Positions 1-7,395 are shown, numbered from the stretch's first letter. The stretch: DNA of 13,289 nt from JBHENW01 sp046261875 (GCA_046261875.1 JBHENW010000212.1:1-13289); one strand, 5' to 3'. Notes: generated from the sequence alone by a model not told the origin. Numbers and translations: made by a program.

Positions 1-214
1 CCCCGCCGATCCACCAGGCGTGGAGCCGCACACCGTCCTCCGCCTCGAGCCGCAGGTCCTCGGAGGGCAGTCCGTAATCCGCCGGAGTCGCGGCGTGCTC
101 CCGGATCGGGAAGTAGATGAGCCGTGACTCCATCGCGAGCAGCCCGACGAGGAGGGCTGCCGCGGCGAGGAGGGCCGTTCCGGCGAAAGAGAAGATGGTC
201 TTAACCTCTCGCAT
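1..214 (-). CDS. Alpha/beta hydrolase, membrane-anchored (N-terminal part only)
   Basis: The first 71 codons of a minus-strand gene; the rest lies beyond the left edge. It begins with ATG at 214-212 and is open to position 1. The translation starts MREVKTIFSFAG, then has one hydrophobic helix (about residues 7-27), then the run ESRLIYFP, then (residues 52-71) LRLEAEDGVRLHAWWI. A membrane helix followed by 'LIYFP' and then 'L...DG..L.AWW' is the usual opening of Bem46/ABHD13-like alpha/beta hydrolases, which are membrane-anchored serine hydrolases of mostly unknown substrate. The catalytic Ser-Asp-His triad would be outside the window, so activity cannot be judged. A weak GCAGG precedes the start. 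It is divergent from the DinB gene at 267, with 52 bases between the two start codons. The family call is recognition from memory of the N-terminal pattern. Confidence 0.75.
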   Translation of the reverse strand, partial: MREVKTIFSFAGTALLAAAALLVGLLAMESRLIYFPIREHAATPADYGLPSEDLRLEAEDGVRLHAWWIGG

Positions 215-242
215 TACCTGCGTTGGCGGTCCCAACGATAAT
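214..242 (+). promoter_or_regulatory. Candidate promoter and operator-like palindrome in the divergent gap
   Basis: GATAAT at 237-242 matches five of six bases of a sigma-70 -10 box. TTACCT at 214-219, 17 bases upstream, is a poor -35 (three of six). Directly upstream of the -10, at 221-237, lies the palindrome CGTTGG-N5-CCAACG with perfect 6-base arms. It would sit between -35 and -10 of the plus-strand gene and just upstream of the hydrolase start, where a repressor could control both genes. The palindrome is seen directly; the promoter and operator roles are inference. Confidence 0.3.
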
Positions 243-266
243 CCGCCGCTTCAGGAGGAGGAAACG

Positions 267-848
267 ATGAAACACCGGGTGATGACCGTGGCCGCGATCG
301 GCTTGATCGCGGCGAGCGCGGCAATGTTCGCTCACGAGCCCGCCGCCGCGTCCCAGGCCGGCCTGCGGGGCGAGATCCTGGCCGAAATCGACGCCGTCGA
401 GAAGAAGCTCGTCGACCTGGCCGGCGCCGTGCCGGCGGAGAAGTTCGGATGGCGCCCGGCCGAAGGCGTCCGTTCGATCTCCGAGGTGTACATGCACGTG
501 GTGGGAGGCAACTTCATGATTCCGAGCTTCGCCGGGATCAAGCCTCCCGAAGGCCTCGACCGCGGGATGGAGAAGTCCGTGACGGACAAGGCCAAGGTCG
601 TCGAATCGCTCGAGAAGTCCTTCGACCACCTGCGCAAGGCCGTGCGGGAGACGCCCGACGCCCAGTGGGACGACAAGGTCAAGCTCTTCGGCCGCATCGA
701 CTCCTCCAAGCGCGGCGTCTTTCTGCTGCTCCTGAACCACGCGCACGAGCACCTGGGGCAGTCGATTGCGTACGCGCGAAGCAATGGAGTGGCGCCGCCG
801 TGGTCGGAGGCGGCGGAGGCTCCGAAGCCGGCGAAGACCGGCCCTTAA
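267..848 (+). CDS. Exported DinB-fold protein, putative metal-dependent
   Basis: A 193-residue protein of the DinB/YfiT-like four-helix-bundle superfamily. Members typically bind a divalent metal through three histidines and include thiol-dependent transferases; many are uncharacterised. The start is ATG at 267, placed by a strong ribosome binding site (AGGAGGAGG) six bases upstream; the frame is open further 5' but no good start lies there. Residues 1 to about 28 form a signal peptide (basic MKHR, hydrophobic core, then AAAS). In the mature part, H77 (in YMHVVG), H158 and H162 (in NHAHEHLGQ) match the usual His plus HxxxH metal triad. The conserved GWRP and S-I-S-E segments occur at 61-73. 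Its TAA stop overlaps the stop of the convergent gene within TTAA. Export is somewhat unusual for this fold, so a periplasmic role is inferred. The substrate is unknown. Confidence 0.85.
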   Translation: MKHRVMTVAAIGLIAASAAMFAHEPAAASQAGLRGEILAEIDAVEKKLVDLAGAVPAEKFGWRPAEGVRSISEVYMHVVGGNFMIPSFAGIKPPEGLDRGMEKSVTDKAKVVESLEKSFDHLRKAVRETPDAQWDDKVKLFGRIDSSKRGVFLLLLNHAHEHLGQSIAYARSNGVAPPWSEAAEAPKPAKTGP

Positions 849-2335
849 GGCGCCTTTGCCGGCTCCCGGCCGGCCTGCTCGCGGAACCATTTCCGCGCGC
901 CGATGATCTCGATCTCGCGCTCTCCGTCGCGGATCCCGATTCCGACGGAGAGCGCGCCGAGGTCGATCAAGAACACGCCGCGCTTGCTCTTTTCGCGCGA
1001 CCGGTAGTCCCCTTGGAGGTGGTAGTCGCCCACACTGGCGTCGAGGCGCGTGACTTCGAGGCGCGAAGGCGCGAGCTGGACTCCCGCGCTCGCCGCGACC
1101 CCCTCCAGATCGAAGAGCTTCTCGACCCAACGCGGCAGGTTCACCTTGATGATCGCGAGTAGGGGCCGCGCGTCCCGCGCCCGGACTCGGGCAGAGCCGC
1201 GGATCTGCGCCGAGGGCTGGAGCCGGAAGCTCCCGTCCGCAAGCTCGGCCCGCCCCCACCAGGGCTCGCCCCGGCGTCCGTCCTTCTCCATCTCCACGCC
1301 GCGCAGCTCGACATGGCTGCCGGAAAGCTGGCCCGCACCGCCGCGCAGGTCGTACTTCTGGAACCGGATGCGGCCCGAGAGGCGGCCGGCGATCTCGTAG
1401 TCCACGATGCGGGCGACCAGAGCCGGCGCTTCGAGCGTCGCGGTCCCGCTCCCCAGTCCGTCCGCCACGCGGGCCTGGAGCCGCACCGTGGGACGGCCGC
1501 GTACGGGTCGAAGTTGCCCGAAGCCGCCGAGGAGTCTGTCGAGCCCGGCGATTTCCGGGCTGCGGGCCTCGAGCTCCGCCTCTCCGTCGAGGAAGCGCAG
1601 CACACGGCTCCCCGGAAACCGGCGGGGATGCCAGCGGCTGATGGCGCCGCCGAGAGTTCCCGAGACCTGGTCGGCCACGCGAGTTCCCCGGACCGAGAGC
1701 CCGCCCTTCTCGACTGCGAGGGCTGAGGCGAACACCTCGGCCTCTTCCTTCGGCCGCAGGAAGAAGCCGCCGGTCAGGCGAGCGTCGCCCTGGAACCGCG
1801 CCGCGTCCACCCAGATCTCGCGGACTCCCTCGACGGCGAGATCCGTCACGTGGACGTCCAGCTCCTTGCCCGTCCGCGGCGGACGCGTCTCTCCCGGTCG
1901 CAGCAGCGGCGGGTCGGAAAAGCCGAGGATCGGCGGCAGGTGGCGCAGGCGATCCGGTGTCGCCCGGGACTTCTCGAGCCGGTTGCGCGCGCGGAAGATC
2001 AAGCCGCGGCCCCGCACGTGGCGGGCCTCGAAGCGCTTGCGCAGGAGCCCGAGCACCGAGTAGGAGAGCCGCGCTTCGTCGAGCTCGAACATCCATTCCG
2101 CTTTCAGATCGCGGTCGCGGATGCGCAGGCGGCGGACCTCGAGCCGTCCCGGCCAGAGGGACCGGGCGGAGGCCCAGTCGATGTGAGTCCGGTCCGGGCC
2201 CTTGTCGAGCTTCGCGCGGAGCGCGCGGCCGGAGAGGAGCACGTTCGCCGCCGCGAGATAGAGCAGAAGCAGCCCGACCGCCACGGCGGCGACGATGAGG
2301 ATGAGGCGGGAAATGGGGCGGCGGCGCCTCGGCAC
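845..2335 (-). CDS. Membrane-anchored AsmA-like periplasmic protein of unknown function
   Basis: About 496 residues from a GTG start at 2335. The N-terminus is basic (PRRRRPISR), followed by one strong membrane helix (about residues 10-33, rich in V, A and L) and then a long soluble part made of short alternating polar and hydrophobic strands, such as LEVRRLRIRDRDL and DVHVTDLAVEGVREI. A single N-terminal anchor with a long beta-rich periplasmic domain is the architecture of AsmA/TamB/DUF748-like proteins, which are linked to outer-membrane lipid transport. I see no clear signature motif, so that kinship is only suggested. An in-frame TTG at 2389 would add 18 residues. I prefer GTG because the TTG lies inside a perfect TTGACA hexamer and would leave only 14 bases before the divergent ABC gene. 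Neither start has a convincing ribosome binding site. The gene converges on the DinB gene and shares TTAA with its stop. Confidence 0.7.
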   Translation of the reverse strand: MPRRRRPISRLILIVAAVAVGLLLLYLAAANVLLSGRALRAKLDKGPDRTHIDWASARSLWPGRLEVRRLRIRDRDLKAEWMFELDEARLSYSVLGLLRKRFEARHVRGRGLIFRARNRLEKSRATPDRLRHLPPILGFSDPPLLRPGETRPPRTGKELDVHVTDLAVEGVREIWVDAARFQGDARLTGGFFLRPKEEAEVFASALAVEKGGLSVRGTRVADQVSGTLGGAISRWHPRRFPGSRVLRFLDGEAELEARSPEIAGLDRLLGGFGQLRPVRGRPTVRLQARVADGLGSGTATLEAPALVARIVDYEIAGRLSGRIRFQKYDLRGGAGQLSGSHVELRGVEMEKDGRRGEPWWGRAELADGSFRLQPSAQIRGSARVRARDARPLLAIIKVNLPRWVEKLFDLEGVAASAGVQLAPSRLEVTRLDASVGDYHLQGDYRSREKSKRGVFLIDLGALSVGIGIRDGEREIEIIGARKWFREQAGREPAKAP

Positions 2336-2360
2336 TGCGCGGCCCGACGCAAAGGCCGAG

Positions 2361-2389
2361 CCAGAACCCGTTGAACTTCCCGGTGTCAA
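2361..2389 (-). promoter_or_regulatory. Candidate promoter for the AsmA-like gene
   Basis: Read on the minus strand, 2389-2384 is a perfect TTGACA (-35 consensus). The hexamer 17 bases downstream (2366-2361, TTCTGG) is a poor -10. If this is a promoter, transcription would start near 2354, and the GTG at 2335 would be the natural start codon. The weak -10 keeps confidence low. Confidence 0.2.
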
Positions 2390-2406
2390 TTCCGTTCTAA
2401 GGGGTG

Positions 2407-3351
2407 ATGGCGACTCCCGCGATCGAAGCGGCCGGCCTGCGCAAGGTGTACCGGTCGCGGTTCCGGTCCCGCAAGGTGAATGCCTTGAAGGGGATCGACC
2501 TCCGCGTCGAGCCGGGAGAGATCTTCGGTCTCCTCGGCCCCAACGGAGCGGGCAAGACGACCGCCGTCAAGATCCTCCTCGGATTGACCCGTCCCACGGA
2601 GGGGACGGCGTCGCTCTTCGGGATCCCTTCGGGGCATCCGGAGAGCCGCCGTCGCGCCGGCTACCTCCCGGAAGGACACCGCTTTCCGGGGTATCTCACC
2701 GCCCGGGAGACACTCTCCATCTTCGGCCGGATGTCCGGGATGCACCGGGAGAGCTTGAGACGCCGCATCCCGATGCTGCTCGAGCGCGTGGGGCTTGCGA
2801 GCTGGCGCGACGTGCGGGTGAAGAAGTTCTCCAAGGGAATGACCCAGCGGCTCGGTCTCGCTTCGGCGCTGGTGCACGACCCGGAGGTGCTGCTGCTCGA
2901 CGAGCCGACCGACGGCGTGGACCCGGTGGGGCGCCGGGAGATCCGCGACCTCCTGCGCGAAGAAGCGGGCCGCGGGCGCGCCATCCTTCTCAACTCCCAC
3001 CTCCTGTCGGAGATCGAGCTGACGTGCGACCGCGTGGCGGTTCTGCGCGAGGGAGAGGTCGCCGCCGAGGGATCGATCGCGTCGCTCACCGCTACCGGCT
3101 CGCGGTACCGCATGGTCGCCACTCCGGTGGACGAAGACCTCGTGGCCGCGTTTCGCGGGATGGGGGCCTCGGTCGAGCGGGCCAACGGGCACCTCGAGCT
3201 CGCCACGCGTGATCTCGTCCATTTGAACGAGCTCGTGGACGCGCTGCGCGCGCGGGGCGGAGTCCTCTCGGAGCTCGCGCCGGTGCGGTCGAGCCTCGAG
3301 GACGTTTTCGTGGGGCTCGTGCGCGCCCCCGGGTTGGAGCCGGAGAAATGA
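2407..3351 (+). CDS. ABC-2 type exporter, ATP-binding subunit
   Basis: A 314-residue ATPase that would power the permease encoded next to it. All nucleotide-binding motifs are present: Walker A GPNGAGKTT (44-52), the YLPEG segment (86-90) where this subfamily often has Glu in place of the Q-loop Gln, signature FSKGMTQR (141-148), Walker B VLLLDEP (161-167), D-loop GVDP (170-173) and H-loop His198. Residues past about 230 form the accessory C-terminal domain common in NatA/CcmA-like ATPases and end with the typical SSLEDVFVGLV. The start is ATG at 2407; a GTG directly before it (2404) would add one residue. TAAGGGG just upstream is the likely ribosome binding site, though close. The stop overlaps the permease start by four bases (ATGA), implying coupled translation. 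The substrate cannot be read from the sequence. Confidence 0.93.
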   Translation: MATPAIEAAGLRKVYRSRFRSRKVNALKGIDLRVEPGEIFGLLGPNGAGKTTAVKILLGLTRPTEGTASLFGIPSGHPESRRRAGYLPEGHRFPGYLTARETLSIFGRMSGMHRESLRRRIPMLLERVGLASWRDVRVKKFSKGMTQRLGLASALVHDPEVLLLDEPTDGVDPVGRREIRDLLREEAGRGRAILLNSHLLSEIELTCDRVAVLREGEVAAEGSIASLTATGSRYRMVATPVDEDLVAAFRGMGASVERANGHLELATRDLVHLNELVDALRARGGVLSELAPVRSSLEDVFVGLVRAPGLEPEK

Positions 3352-4205
3352 AGGCTTTCGCCGCGAGCATCGAGGAGGTCTTCCGGGAAGCGGCGGCGCG
3401 GTGGACGCTGATCGCCTATTTCGCGCTGTCGAGCCTCTTCATCCTGATTTTCGCGCTCGCCGTGAACCTGGACATCGTGGACGGGGCGCTGGCCGGCGCG
3501 CGTCTCTTCGGCAGGGAAGTCGACATGGGCGGGGAGACCGTGGACATCGACAAGCTCGTGCTCGGCTTCGAGTCCGGCTTCTCGGGGTTCCTCTACCTCG
3601 TCGGGACGTTCCTGGCGCTCTTCGCCACCGCCCATCTCGTGCCGCGCCTCCAGGAGAAGGGGACGATCGACCTCTACCTCTCGCGGCCGGTCGGGCGCGC
3701 GCGGCTTCTCCTCTCGCGATACGTCGGGGGCCTGCTCCTGGCCGCGGCCAACCTGGCGTACCTCATCGGCGCGATCTGGCTCATCATCATCTGGAAGACG
3801 AAGATCGTGCACCCCCGCTTCCTGCTCGGGGGTGTCGTGATCCTCTTCACGATCGCCACACTGCTCGCCCTCGCCTTCCTGATCGGGGTCGTGACCTCTT
3901 CGACCGCGGTGTCCCTCATGGGAACCTACGCGGTGTTCTTCTTCGCCGCGATGCTGTCGGCGCGCGACCGCATCGCCGCCGCCATGGACACGAACCTGAG
4001 CGCGAAGATCGTCCATGGCCTCTACTGGGTTCTTCCCAAGACCGCGCAGCTCGGACGCAACGTCGTCGATCTCGTGTCGGGCGGCCAGCTCGCCCGGCAC
4101 GCGCCGGTGGCGTCCGACCTGCTTCCGGTATACGGCACGACGGCATTGTTCGGTATCGTCGCGCTGGGCCTCGCCGCCCGGCTCTTTTCCAGAAAGGACT
4201 TCTGA
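3348..4205 (+). CDS. ABC-2 type exporter, permease subunit
   Basis: A 285-residue integral membrane protein. I see six hydrophobic segments, at about 18-40, 81-102, 127-148, 162-183, 184-204 and 261-281. The loop after the second reads KGTIDLYLSRPVGRARLLLSRY; this 'K-G-T-I-x-x-x-L-S-R-P' element is typical of ABC-2 permeases of the NosY/NatB kind and contacts the ATPase. A soluble extracytoplasmic loop with several acidic residues lies between helices 1 and 2 (about 42-80). The start codon is fixed by the ATGA overlap with the ATPase gene. One base after its stop begins the frame of the next gene, so exporter and secreted protein may form one operon. The exported substrate is unknown. Confidence 0.9.
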   Translation: MKAFAASIEEVFREAAARWTLIAYFALSSLFILIFALAVNLDIVDGALAGARLFGREVDMGGETVDIDKLVLGFESGFSGFLYLVGTFLALFATAHLVPRLQEKGTIDLYLSRPVGRARLLLSRYVGGLLLAAANLAYLIGAIWLIIIWKTKIVHPRFLLGGVVILFTIATLLALAFLIGVVTSSTAVSLMGTYAVFFFAAMLSARDRIAAAMDTNLSAKIVHGLYWVLPKTAQLGRNVVDLVSGGQLARHAPVASDLLPVYGTTALFGIVALGLAARLFSRKDF

Positions 4206-4206
4206 A

Positions 4207-5319
4207 ATGCAAACGCGCTCCGCCTCGCCGCGATCTCACGATCGCGCCGAAGCTCGGCGGGGGACGTCAGCGCCGGACGTACCGGCGCTGCCTACTGCCA
4301 TGAGCCTGCCTTCGGTGGCCGGCTCGCGGTCCCCGAAACCCCCTGGCCGGCTCCTGCTTCCGGCCCTCCTGGTCCTGGCGCTCGCTCCCGCGGCCGCGCG
4401 CGCCCAGGAGGCGCTCGGGCTCGTTCCGCCCGAGGCGGCCTCCGTCGGGGTCGTCCGCCTCGACGAGCTGCGCAGCAGCCCGCTCGCGGCGAAGCTGCTC
4501 GCCGACACCGATCGCATGACCGGTCAAGGTGACGCCGCGCGCTTCATGGAAGAGGCCGGCCTGCGTCCGAAGGAGGACGTCGATACGGTCGTCGTGGCGG
4601 CGATGCCCCGCGAAGGAAGCCGGCGCAACGAAGACGCCCTCGTGCTGTTCGAAGGCCGCTTCGATCCGGTGCGCCTGGGCTCCGCCATCACGGCCCGCGG
4701 CGCGACGCTTCATCGCTCCCCGAACGGCGATTATTTCCTCCTGCCGGACAAGAGCGAGCGCGGCGACCCCGGAGCCGTGGCCTTCGCGAGCTCCCGCCTC
4801 GTCATTGCCGGCACCGAGAACCAGGTGACGGCGGCCCTGGCCAACCGCCAGCGGCGCGGCGGGTCCGGGTTCCTGCGCGGCGAAGGGCTCGGGCGCCACG
4901 TCTCCCGGCTGCCCGGTGACTCGTCGGTCTGGGTCCTCGTGGACGCGAAGCGGTTTCCCATCGCGCGCCGGCACGCCGCGGACGAGCGCTCCGGCGACCC
5001 GTCGCAGGCCCTCGTCGGCGCGATGAAATCCGTCTCCCTCTTCGCCTTCGCCGCGAAAGCGCAGAGCGACGGCCTCGAGCTGATGGCGACCGGCCTCTCC
5101 GAGGACGCGGAGACGCGCGAGCTCCTGGAAGACGCCCTGCGCGGCGTCCTGGCCATGTGGCGGATGGCGGCGCAGGAGAAATCGCCTGAGCTCGTGACGG
5201 TCCTAAGGCGATTCGAAGTCGAGCGCGACCGCGAAGGCGTCACCGTGACGGGCACGCTTCCCGGCAGCGTGATCCGGGACCTGACGGAGCGGCGCCATGC
5301 GAGGCGCCAGAGCCCGTAA
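4207..5319 (+). CDS. Secreted protein of unknown function, downstream of the ABC exporter
   Basis: The frame gives 370 residues from ATG at 4207, which has a good ribosome binding site (AAAGGA, 8 bases upstream). An alternative start is ATG at 4300 (339 residues), giving a classical 36-residue signal peptide ending AAARAQ. The intervening 31 codons have unusually A/T-rich third positions and contain a perfect hairpin, so 4300 may be the true start. The mature part opens with LGLVPPEAASVGVVRLDEL, followed by R-S-S-P-L-A. Such 'P-x-x-A' plus 'S-S-P-L' openings recur in secreted proteins of Acidobacteriota and Planctomycetes, but I cannot name a function. No catalytic motif or further membrane segment is visible. 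The C-terminus is basic (ERRHARRQSP). An intrinsic terminator follows 33 bases downstream. Confidence 0.7.
   Translation: MQTRSASPRSHDRAEARRGTSAPDVPALPTAMSLPSVAGSRSPKPPGRLLLPALLVLALAPAAARAQEALGLVPPEAASVGVVRLDELRSSPLAAKLLADTDRMTGQGDAARFMEEAGLRPKEDVDTVVVAAMPREGSRRNEDALVLFEGRFDPVRLGSAITARGATLHRSPNGDYFLLPDKSERGDPGAVAFASSRLVIAGTENQVTAALANRQRRGGSGFLRGEGLGRHVSRLPGDSSVWVLVDAKRFPIARRHAADERSGDPSQALVGAMKSVSLFAFAAKAQSDGLELMATGLSEDAETRELLEDALRGVLAMWRMAAQEKSPELVTVLRRFEVERDREGVTVTGTLPGSVIRDLTERRHARRQSP
4269..4289. other. Perfect 8-bp hairpin between the two candidate starts of the secreted-protein gene
   Basis: AGCGCCGG (4269-4276), loop ACGTA, CCGGCGCT (4282-4289). No T run follows, so it is not a standard terminator. 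It could be an RNA element that separates exporter expression from secreted-protein expression if translation begins at 4300, or mere coding sequence if it begins at 4207. Confidence 0.35.
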
Positions 5320-5351
5320 GCCTCAGACTCGAAGTCCAGCAGTCATTCTCA

Positions 5352-5377
5352 GGGCGGCCGTCCACGCCGCCCCTTTT
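5352..5377 (+). terminator. Intrinsic terminator after the secreted-protein gene
   Basis: A perfect 7-bp stem, GGGCGGC (5352-5358) with GCCGCCC (5366-5372), closes the 7-base loop CGTCCAC; it is followed by C and TTTT. It lies in the 57-base convergent gap and the last T is already part of the SDR stop codon. On the opposite strand there is no T run, so it mainly serves the plus-strand genes. Confidence 0.65.
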
Positions 5378-6054
5378 CACCACGCGGCGTCGCGCCCCCG
5401 GGCCGTCAGGAACCGCCCCGAGTCCTTCGGGCGCAGCCCGCCCAGCGTCGCGAGCATGCTCTCGACGCTCTTCTCCGGCGGAGTGGGGGCATCCGGGCCG
5501 CCCATGTCCGTCCGCACCCAACCGGGATCGATGAGTACGCAGGTGAACCCGTCGGGGCGGAGCTCCGCCGCCGTCGTCCGGATGAGCATGTTGAGCGCGG
5601 CTTTCGAAACGCGATAGGCGATCCAGCCCCCCTCCCGATTCCTCTCGAGGCTGGCGAGTCCGCTCGAGAGGGCCGCGACGAGACGGCGCTTGCCGCGGCG
5701 CAGGTTCGGCAGGAGGGCCTGGGTGACGCGCGCCGCGCCGAGCGTGTTGACCCGCAGGCTCCGCTCGAGGTCCTCCATGGAAAGCCGCGCGAAGCCAGGC
5801 CCCTCCTCACCAATCGCGGCGTTGTGGATCAGGACGTCCACAGGGGCGCCGTCGAGCGCCTTCGCGAAAGCGGCCACGGAGACGGGCTCCGCCACGTCGA
5901 GCCTTTCGACCCGAACGCCGAGCGAGCGCAGGGCGTCCGCCGTCTCGGGGCGCCGGGCGGTGCCGACGACTGAGTCGCCGCGGCGTGCGAGCTGGCGGGC
6001 GAACTCGAGGCCGATCCCGCGGTTGGCGCCGGTGACGACGACGATTTCAGGCAT
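5377..6054 (-). CDS. Short-chain dehydrogenase/reductase, C-factor/sniffer-like
   Basis: A 225-residue NAD(P)-dependent oxidoreductase with a Rossmann fold. The cofactor loop is TGANRGIG (8-15). ARRP at 33-36 favours NADP(H). LDV (52-54) matches the adenine-binding position, and HNAA (77-80) is a variant of the usual NNAG. N103 (VNTLG), S130/S131, Y147 and K151 (YRVSK) provide the active-site tetrad. DPGWVRTDM (176-184) is the typical segment after the active site. The short length, the opening MPEIVVVTGANRGIG and the PGWVRTDMGG stretch resemble C-factor (CsgA)/sniffer-type carbonyl reductases. Its start overlaps the end of the acyltransferase gene by 8 bases, so the two are probably one operon. 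The substrate is unknown; a link to lipid metabolism is only contextual. Confidence 0.9.
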   Translation of the reverse strand: MPEIVVVTGANRGIGLEFARQLARRGDSVVGTARRPETADALRSLGVRVERLDVAEPVSVAAFAKALDGAPVDVLIHNAAIGEEGPGFARLSMEDLERSLRVNTLGAARVTQALLPNLRRGKRRLVAALSSGLASLERNREGGWIAYRVSKAALNMLIRTTAAELRPDGFTCVLIDPGWVRTDMGGPDAPTPPEKSVESMLATLGGLRPKDSGRFLTARGRDAAW

Positions 6055-6847
6055 CCTGGCGGCGCCGGACGGGAGCCCGTTCCACGCGGCGGGTGACGCC
6101 GGCGTGCCGGGAGCGGACGACCGACTCCTCGATCCGGGAGCGCACGGTCTCCGCCAGGCGCGGCGCGTCCGCCACGCCCATTCCGGCCACCGGCACCGGA
6201 GGCAGGACGGTCACGGTCGCCTCTCCGGGCCGCAGCATGAGCGAATGCCTGGGGAGAGCCCGCTCCGTGCCGAAGACCGCAAGGGGAACGACGTCGGCCT
6301 GCTCCTCGATCGCCAGCCGGAACGCGCCTTCGCGGAAGGAGCCGACCGCTCCCTCCTCGCCGCGCGTGCCCTGGGGAAACACGAGCACGGAGACTTTCCG
6401 CTTCAGGTGCGCCCGCAGAGCCTCGATGGCTTGGCGGCCGCTCCCCTTGTCGCCCCGGACGAGTGGCACGTCGCCGGCCATCCCCATCTGCCAGCCCAGC
6501 AGCGGGATGTCGAAGATCGATTGCTTGCTCAGCCATTTCATCTCCCAGGGAAGCATGGCGAGCAAAAAGACGTCCGCGTTGGAGACGTGGTTGGCTACGA
6601 AGAGGTACGGGCGGCGCGGGTCGGGCCGGAATTCCTGGACGACCCGGAACTTCCAGAAGGGGTTCAGCCGCACCGCCCAGACCGCGGTGTCGTGGAAGAG
6701 GCGGCCGATCCGGTAACGGTCGGGATCCGAGCCGCGCGTCACGAGACGGGCGACCGCCATGAGGGGGGTCCAGGCGATGACGATCAGAACGCACGTGGCC
6801 CAGAACAGCATCGAGAGGGGAACCGCGATCCAGCGGACGGCGAGCAC
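6047..6847 (-). CDS. Lysophospholipid acyltransferase, PlsC-like (1-acyl-glycerol-3-phosphate acyltransferase family)
   Basis: A 266-residue membrane-associated acyltransferase expected to move a fatty acyl group from acyl-ACP or acyl-CoA to a lysophospholipid. The N-terminal helix covers about residues 7-34. The catalytic HX4D motif is NHVSNAD with H87 and D92. PLVRG (128-132) matches motif II. Motif III reads FPQGTR (157-162), with Gln where most members have Glu. VPLAV (187-191) is motif IV. The start is GTG at 6847, with no clear ribosome binding site; the next in-frame ATG (codon 13) would cut into the first helix. The C-terminus is a basic tail (about 245-266). First gene of a two-gene minus-strand operon with the SDR, divergent from the broken acetyltransferase. 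Confidence 0.88.
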   Translation of the reverse strand: MLAVRWIAVPLSMLFWATCVLIVIAWTPLMAVARLVTRGSDPDRYRIGRLFHDTAVWAVRLNPFWKFRVVQEFRPDPRRPYLFVANHVSNADVFLLAMLPWEMKWLSKQSIFDIPLLGWQMGMAGDVPLVRGDKGSGRQAIEALRAHLKRKVSVLVFPQGTRGEEGAVGSFREGAFRLAIEEQADVVPLAVFGTERALPRHSLMLRPGEATVTVLPPVPVAGMGVADAPRLAETVRSRIEESVVRSRHAGVTRRVERAPVRRRQDA

Positions 6848-7395
6848 GGGCAGAGTCTAAGCTCGTCATGCAGCTCAGGAGGTACTCGTGTCTTCGTTCG
6901 CTCGCGTCAGCGTTCGCCACCCCGGCCCCCGGCGACGTGGCGTTCATGGAAGCTCTGTTGGCGACCTTCGGCGACGCATTCGGCGACGTGGACACCTATG
7001 GCGGGAATCGCCCCGGTTCGGGCTATCTCGATCGGCTGCTCGGCAGGGACGACTTCATCGCACTGGTCGCCTCGAAGGGCGGCGAGGTCGTGGGCGGCAT
7101 CGCGGCCTACGAACTGAGAAAGTTCGAGCAGGAGCGCAGTGAGATCTACATCTACGATCTCGCCGTCGCAGCAGGGCATCGGCGCGAAGGCATCGCGACG
7201 GGCGTTGATTCAGGCGCTGAAGAAGATAGCTGCAGCGCGCGGGGCCTATGTCATCTTCGTGCAGGCGGATGTGGGTGAGGAACCAGCCATCGCTCTGTAC
7301 ACCAGGCTGGGAGTACGCGAAGACGTGCTGCATTTCGATATCGCGGTTGGAGGCGGCATGGAGACAGGTAGCGCGGCAGAGGACGGCTCGAAGGA

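Noticed and set aside
201..2096. Long minus-strand frame (631 codons)
   Set aside because: It runs antisense to the DinB gene and in the wrong frame of the AsmA-like gene; the translation is Arg/Pro/Gly-rich with no family motif, as expected of a shadow frame in GC-rich DNA.
2661..4100. Minus-strand frame of 479 codons opposite the ABC genes
   Set aside because: Highly charged His/Glu/Arg-rich translation typical of the antisense of a GC-rich gene; both ABC genes are clear on the plus strand.
5829..6995. Minus-strand frame of 388 codons across the acyltransferase and SDR
   Set aside because: Wrong frame relative to two well-supported genes; Pro/Arg-rich translation without family motifs.
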